From the NCBI RefSeq assembly GCF_900098745.1, contig NZ_FQTT01000016.1, positions 52,457 to 116,456 on the forward strand: a stretch of DNA of 64,000 bases, given 5' to 3'. Of this stretch, positions 60,977 to 64,000 are shown piece by piece. Position 1 is the first letter of the stretch. Every line of letters starts with the position of its first letter. The position numbers were made by a program, and so were the translations under genes. This stretch comes from Actinomyces glycerinitolerans. Its GTDB lineage: Bacteria > Actinomycetota > Actinomycetes > Actinomycetales > Actinomycetaceae. The notes under the pieces are model-generated. The model made no database searches, was not told the origin of the DNA, and worked only from the letters and a program-made list of their open reading frames with translations.

Positions 60977-63667
60977 TCAGAAGGGCGGAATCTCGTCTAG
61001 CAGTGGGGCCAGGCCGAGGTCGTGCAGGGCCTCCGAGTAGGGAGTGGTCTCGAAAGCGCCGACGGGCTGGCCGGGGCGGGGACCGCGGCTGGTGACTCGC
61101 GGGCGCCCGCCCGCACGAGCGGCGTCTCGAGCACTGAGCTCAAGGCCGTGCTGGAGACGACTCAGGACGGCGTCGTCGACGGCCTCCGTGAGGTGCGCGG
61201 GCACCTTCTGGGCGGGGACAAGCAGTTGGCGAGGGCCGATCTTGTGGGCCAGAAGGGTGATGCTCCCGTCCAGGCTGCGCTGGTAGCGAGCACCGCTGGG
61301 AGTACACCAGGTCAGATCACCGGAGTCGGTGCGGCTGAGGCTCCAACCGGGCGTGTGCTTGAGCCGGTGGTGGGCCTGGCACAGGCTGGTGAGATTACTC
61401 AGGCTGGTCGCCCCGCCCTCGGCCCAGGGTTGAATGTGGTCCGTGTCGCAACGGGTGGCGGGGATGGTGCAGCCCGGGAAAGTGCAGGAGCCGTCCCTGG
61501 CCTGTACGAGTTCGCGCAGGGCGACCGGGGGCCGGTAGTGGGTGCGGCCCACGTCGACTACCGTCCCCGAGACCGGGTCGGTGACCAGCCTGCGCCAGAC
61601 CCCGCCGGCTGCGAGGGCGCGGGCAGTGGCGGCGGGCACCGGCGCCGTGCCGACCCCAATGGTGACCTCGGCCGCAGGAGCCGCGCCTGCGGCTGTCCCG
61701 GTGTAGGGGAGGGGGCGCTGACCGTCCAAAACCGCGGTGTGCGCACTGCTCCCGCCTCGCGTAGGTGAGTCTGAGTGACCTGTGGTGGGCGCACTGCTTC
61801 CGCCTCGCGTAGGTGAGTCTGAGTGACCTGTGGTGGGCGCACTGCTTCCGCCTCGCGTAGGTGAGTCTGAGTGACCTGCGGCGGGCGCACTGCTCCCGTC
61901 GGCCGGGAGCGTTTCGGGCACACTTCGCCCGTCGGATGCGAAGGATCGCCCGACTACGGCGTCCGTGGGCCGCCCCGGCGTATCGCCGGCGGTGGGAGGG
62001 CCGTACCCGGTTGGCGGGTCATCCCCGATGGGCGGGCCGTATCCGGTTGGCGGGTCATCCCCGATGGCGCCGGCGCCGTCGGGGAGCAGGTGCTCCAAGG
62101 GGACGGCGACGTCGACATTGATGGTGATCCCCGGCGGTGGGAAGACCGCCTCTACCCCGGAGGGCGTCCACCAGGGGAGCGAGGGCACAACCAGGCTGCT
62201 CAACCCGGCCAGCAACCCCTCCAACGGGACCCCGTCGGGCAGCAGCTGTGCGCTGGCCGGTGCAGGCGGCGGGGCACCGGCGTCGACGCTGGTCGGTACA
62301 GTTGCTGGGGCGGCGTCGTCGACGTTTGCAGGTGCGGTGAAAGACGGCCGACAGGCGGCGTACTGGCTGGCTTGCAGGGTGCGCAGCGTCATGCCGGTGA
62401 TGGCGTCGGCCCGTAGCTGCGCCGGGGAACGCTCATCCCCGGCAGCCCGGGCGGAGGCGGCTATGGCGTCCAGGGTCGCATCCAATAGGAACGCGTCCAG
62501 GCTCGGCAGCAGGAGCCGCATTTCATGAACGCCCTCGCCCGCCTGGCGGGGCCGCGTAACGTGCCTGCGCGCCAGGTTGCGCTTACGGCGGCTGCCGGCG
62601 CCGTCGGGGTCTAAAGCGGCCAGGGCGCGGTCGATGTCCTTGGCCAGCTGCGACGTCGTCCTGCGGGATGCGCGAGGCAGGACCTGCTCCTGTACGGCCC
62701 TGGCCACCCTCGCGTCGGCACCCTCCAGGCGCCGAACAATCAGGGCGGTTTTGCTCGCATCCAGCAGGCCGCCCCGGTGCAGGGTCTCGGTGGCCGCGAA
62801 CTCGAGTTGTAGCAGAGCCTCGCCCCGATCCAACATCTGACAGGCGCTCTGGCGGGTGGTGCCGAGTCGGCAGGCGATCTCCCCGCTGGTGGTGAAACGT
62901 CGCTCCTCCTCCGTCACCAGGCATTCGAGTCGCCCGTCCGGACCCCAGGGAGCTGCGCCGCGGTTCATTTCCGGTGTGCGGGCAAGGCACGCAGCCGCCG
63001 CGCTTTCGCACCACGACGCCCAGGAGACCAGCCGGTGGCACGCCGCCACCAGTTCGCTGAGCACTTGCCCGCCCAGCGCGGCCAGGCGGTCGATGCCGGT
63101 GCCCTCGCCCCAGTCCACGCCCTGCTGTGCGGAGGCCTGCGCCAGGGCGCGGTCGGCCGGGCTCGTGATGGTGTTGAACAGTGCGCCGGTGTCGGGAGTC
63201 CCCAGTATTTCTGCCAGCTCGGCGATGCCCACGGCATCCGCGGTGTTTGCAGCGTCCGTGGTGTTTGCAGCGTCCGTGGTGTTCGCAGCGTCCGTGATGT
63301 TCGCAGCGTCCGCGGTGCTTGCAGTAGCCACCGCGCTTGCGTTTGCTGCGTTCTCCCCGGCGGAGCCGGCCGCCTCACCGTTGGGGTTGGCGGGTACCAG
63401 TATGCCGGCCAACAGACCCTCAACCAGGCTCGCCAGACCTGCGCCTGCAGGTACTTCCGCCAGGTGCTCGATCAGCGCCGTGGGCTCCCGCACGGCTCCG
63501 GGCACGACCGTGGAATCCTGCTCGACCCCGGGCCCGGCCGCTGCCTCCCCGTATGTAGCGGCCCAGGCAACGGTCGCCGTCGATCCCCTCCCGACGCCGG
63601 GCAGCCCCGCCCGATCCGTCGGGGACGCCCCGCCGGATCGCCGCTCAGCACCGTTGCCTTCGTACAT
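60977..63667 (-). CDS. DUF222/HNH endonuclease-domain protein with internal repeats
   Basis: 896 residues of the actinobacterial DUF222-HNH (13E12-like) family. The DUF222 region covers about 200-400 and the C-terminal HNH motif is in CTFPGCTIPATRCDTDHIQP, then CQAHHRLKH. Three repeat tracts interrupt it: DAANTT units near 120-145; PPTGYGPP/PPIGDD units near 530-560; and three near-identical 16-residue units around GHSDSPTRGG near 600-650. The tracts lie in linkers, not in the DUF222 or HNH cores. The natural role of these proteins is not established; they multiply in actinobacterial genomes and recombine readily. Confidence 0.85.
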   Translation of the reverse strand: MYEGNGAERRSGGASPTDRAGLPGVGRGSTATVAWAATYGEAAAGPGVEQDSTVVPGAVREPTALIEHLAEVPAGAGLASLVEGLLAGILVPANPNGEAAGSAGENAANASAVATASTADAANITDAANTTDAANTTDAANTADAVGIAELAEILGTPDTGALFNTITSPADRALAQASAQQGVDWGEGTGIDRLAALGGQVLSELVAACHRLVSWASWCESAAAACLARTPEMNRGAAPWGPDGRLECLVTEEERRFTTSGEIACRLGTTRQSACQMLDRGEALLQLEFAATETLHRGGLLDASKTALIVRRLEGADARVARAVQEQVLPRASRRTTSQLAKDIDRALAALDPDGAGSRRKRNLARRHVTRPRQAGEGVHEMRLLLPSLDAFLLDATLDAIAASARAAGDERSPAQLRADAITGMTLRTLQASQYAACRPSFTAPANVDDAAPATVPTSVDAGAPPPAPASAQLLPDGVPLEGLLAGLSSLVVPSLPWWTPSGVEAVFPPPGITINVDVAVPLEHLLPDGAGAIGDDPPTGYGPPIGDDPPTGYGPPTAGDTPGRPTDAVVGRSFASDGRSVPETLPADGSSAPAAGHSDSPTRGGSSAPTTGHSDSPTRGGSSAPTTGHSDSPTRGGSSAHTAVLDGQRPLPYTGTAAGAAPAAEVTIGVGTAPVPAATARALAAGGVWRRLVTDPVSGTVVDVGRTHYRPPVALRELVQARDGSCTFPGCTIPATRCDTDHIQPWAEGGATSLSNLTSLCQAHHRLKHTPGWSLSRTDSGDLTWCTPSGARYQRSLDGSITLLAHKIGPRQLLVPAQKVPAHLTEAVDDAVLSRLQHGLELSARDAARAGGRPRVTSRGPRPGQPVGAFETTPYSEALHDLGLAPLLDEIPPF
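61736..61884. repeat. 48-bp tandem repeat inside the DUF222-HNH gene
   Basis: About three copies of a 48-bp unit (containing CCGCCTCGCGTAGGTGAGTC) encode three 16-residue linker units on the minus strand. The first two copies are nearly identical, so copy number may vary between strains. Confidence 0.85.
63237..63326. repeat. 18-bp tandem repeat inside the DUF222-HNH gene
   Basis: Units of the type GTGTTTGCAGCGTCCGTG recur about five times and encode DAANTT on the minus strand. In-frame, so gain or loss changes linker length by six residues. Confidence 0.8.
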
Positions 63668-63706
63668 GTGTCCACGGTATCGCGGGGCACCGACATGAAT
63701 TCCGTG

Positions 63707-63756
63707 CCCTTAACGGGCTCTTCGTGTTTGGGGGTGTGGCTGGTGGTGTGTTCTGG
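63707..63756. repeat. 48-bp element, third copy, upstream of the DUF222-HNH gene
   Basis: CCCTTAACGGGCTCTTCG followed by GTTTGGGGGTGTGGCTGGTG matches the right end (reverse strand) and left end of the candidate element at 26104-26498. If this is another such element, its second end lies beyond the window. Confidence 0.7.
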
Positions 63757-63850
63757 CCGGTCCGAGGACGACCTCTCCCGCGCTCTAGCGCTACCTTCCT
63801 GCGCCCGAGGATGGCTTGTCCTAGACCTGAGGATGTGGGCGGTCAGCGGC

Positions 63851-64000
63851 GCTGCCCTCCCGCGCCCGAGCGAGGCCTCGCACCACGAGCACAAGCACCG
63901 CCCATCCTCAAGCTGCCCTCCCGCGCCCGAGCGAGGCCTCGCACCACGAGCACAAGCACCGCCCATCCTCAAGCTGCCCTCCCGCGCCCGAGCGAGGCCT
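63851..64000. repeat. 61-bp tandem repeat reaching the window end
   Basis: Units start at 63851, 63912 and 63973, identical as far as seen (2.5 copies, cut by the window edge). The rest of 63757-63850 holds related GAGGATG-containing fragments, one of them the inverse of the unit's end. No gene is visible in 63668-64000. Confidence 0.9.

Noticed and set aside
63851..64000. CRISPR array with a 61-bp period (29-bp repeat + 32-bp spacer would fit type I-E)
   Set aside because: The whole 61-bp unit is identical between copies, with no variable spacer, and no cas genes are near.

Overview
The window is high-GC actinobacterial DNA. It is most like Actinomyces or a close relative, judging by about 70% GC, frequent GTG starts with ATGA/GTGA gene overlaps, the coproporphyrin-type haem genes, an HspR-controlled dnaK operon, MurT/GatD, DUF222-HNH genes, a sortase-anchored fructan hydrolase and YbaB/EspC-like type VII secretion accessory genes. 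This assignment is inferred from family content; no rRNA or tRNA gene was seen.

Layout. 0.2-5.1 kb: haem operon hemA-hemH-hemQ plus a radical SAM/SPASM gene. 5.1-8.4 kb: a palindromic repeat, then an ABC exporter (ATPase + large FtsX-type permease). 8.4-12.6 kb, minus strand: a NifU-like Fe-S protein, a Fic toxin with its overlapping small antitoxin, then feoAB. 12.8-19.7 kb: the accessory island, a polymorphic-toxin locus with a YbaB-like gene, an EspC-like gene, a secreted toxin ending in a predicted nucleic-acid deaminase, an Imm5-type immunity gene, a dead Tox-REase-5 toxin tip, and a tandemly duplicated module of Imm52-like gene, toxin-tail remnant and Imm1-like gene. 19.8-25.7 kb, minus strand: Nudix, gatD, murT (lipid II amidation), a PAP2-diacylglycerol kinase fusion and an MFS sugar transporter. 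25.7-26.8 kb: a gene-poor, repeat-rich stretch with a pemK remnant and a phased inverted motif array. 26.8-32.2 kb: dnaK-grpE-dnaJ-hspR and two membrane proteins. 32.2-37.8 kb, minus strand: an S9 peptidase, a small antitoxin-like gene and four related lipoproteins. 38.1-41.6 kb: clpB and a TetR regulator. 41.6-42.6 kb: a second repeat-rich gap. 42.6-52.7 kb: a surface fructanase, nadE, a mannose-family PTS (IIA, IIB, IIC, IID) and two HAD hydrolases. 52.8-61.0 kb: GNAT, a lipoprotein serpin, RlmC, IspF, CysS, RlmB and an unrecognised gene. 61.0-64.0 kb: a repeat-rich DUF222-HNH protein and the start of a 61-bp tandem repeat.

How parts connect. HspR operators (HAIR) precede both dnaK and clpB, so the window holds a chaperone regulon together with its repressor gene. 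A LacI-type palindrome centred on AAACGATT lies upstream of the MFS transporter, the fructanase and the PTS operon, suggesting one fructan/fructose regulon whose repressor is not in the window. Haem synthesis, feoAB and the NifU-like gene form an iron-themed neighbourhood.

Most worth a second look: the deaminase toxin with its immunity gene and decaying neighbours (13.9-19.6 kb); a class of intergenic arrays in which a 10-12 bp motif recurs every 19-22 bp, first in one orientation and then inverted, with a different motif in each array; a 66-bp repeat expansion inside ferrochelatase; a Fic protein with an altered catalytic motif; and a bacterial serpin lipoprotein.
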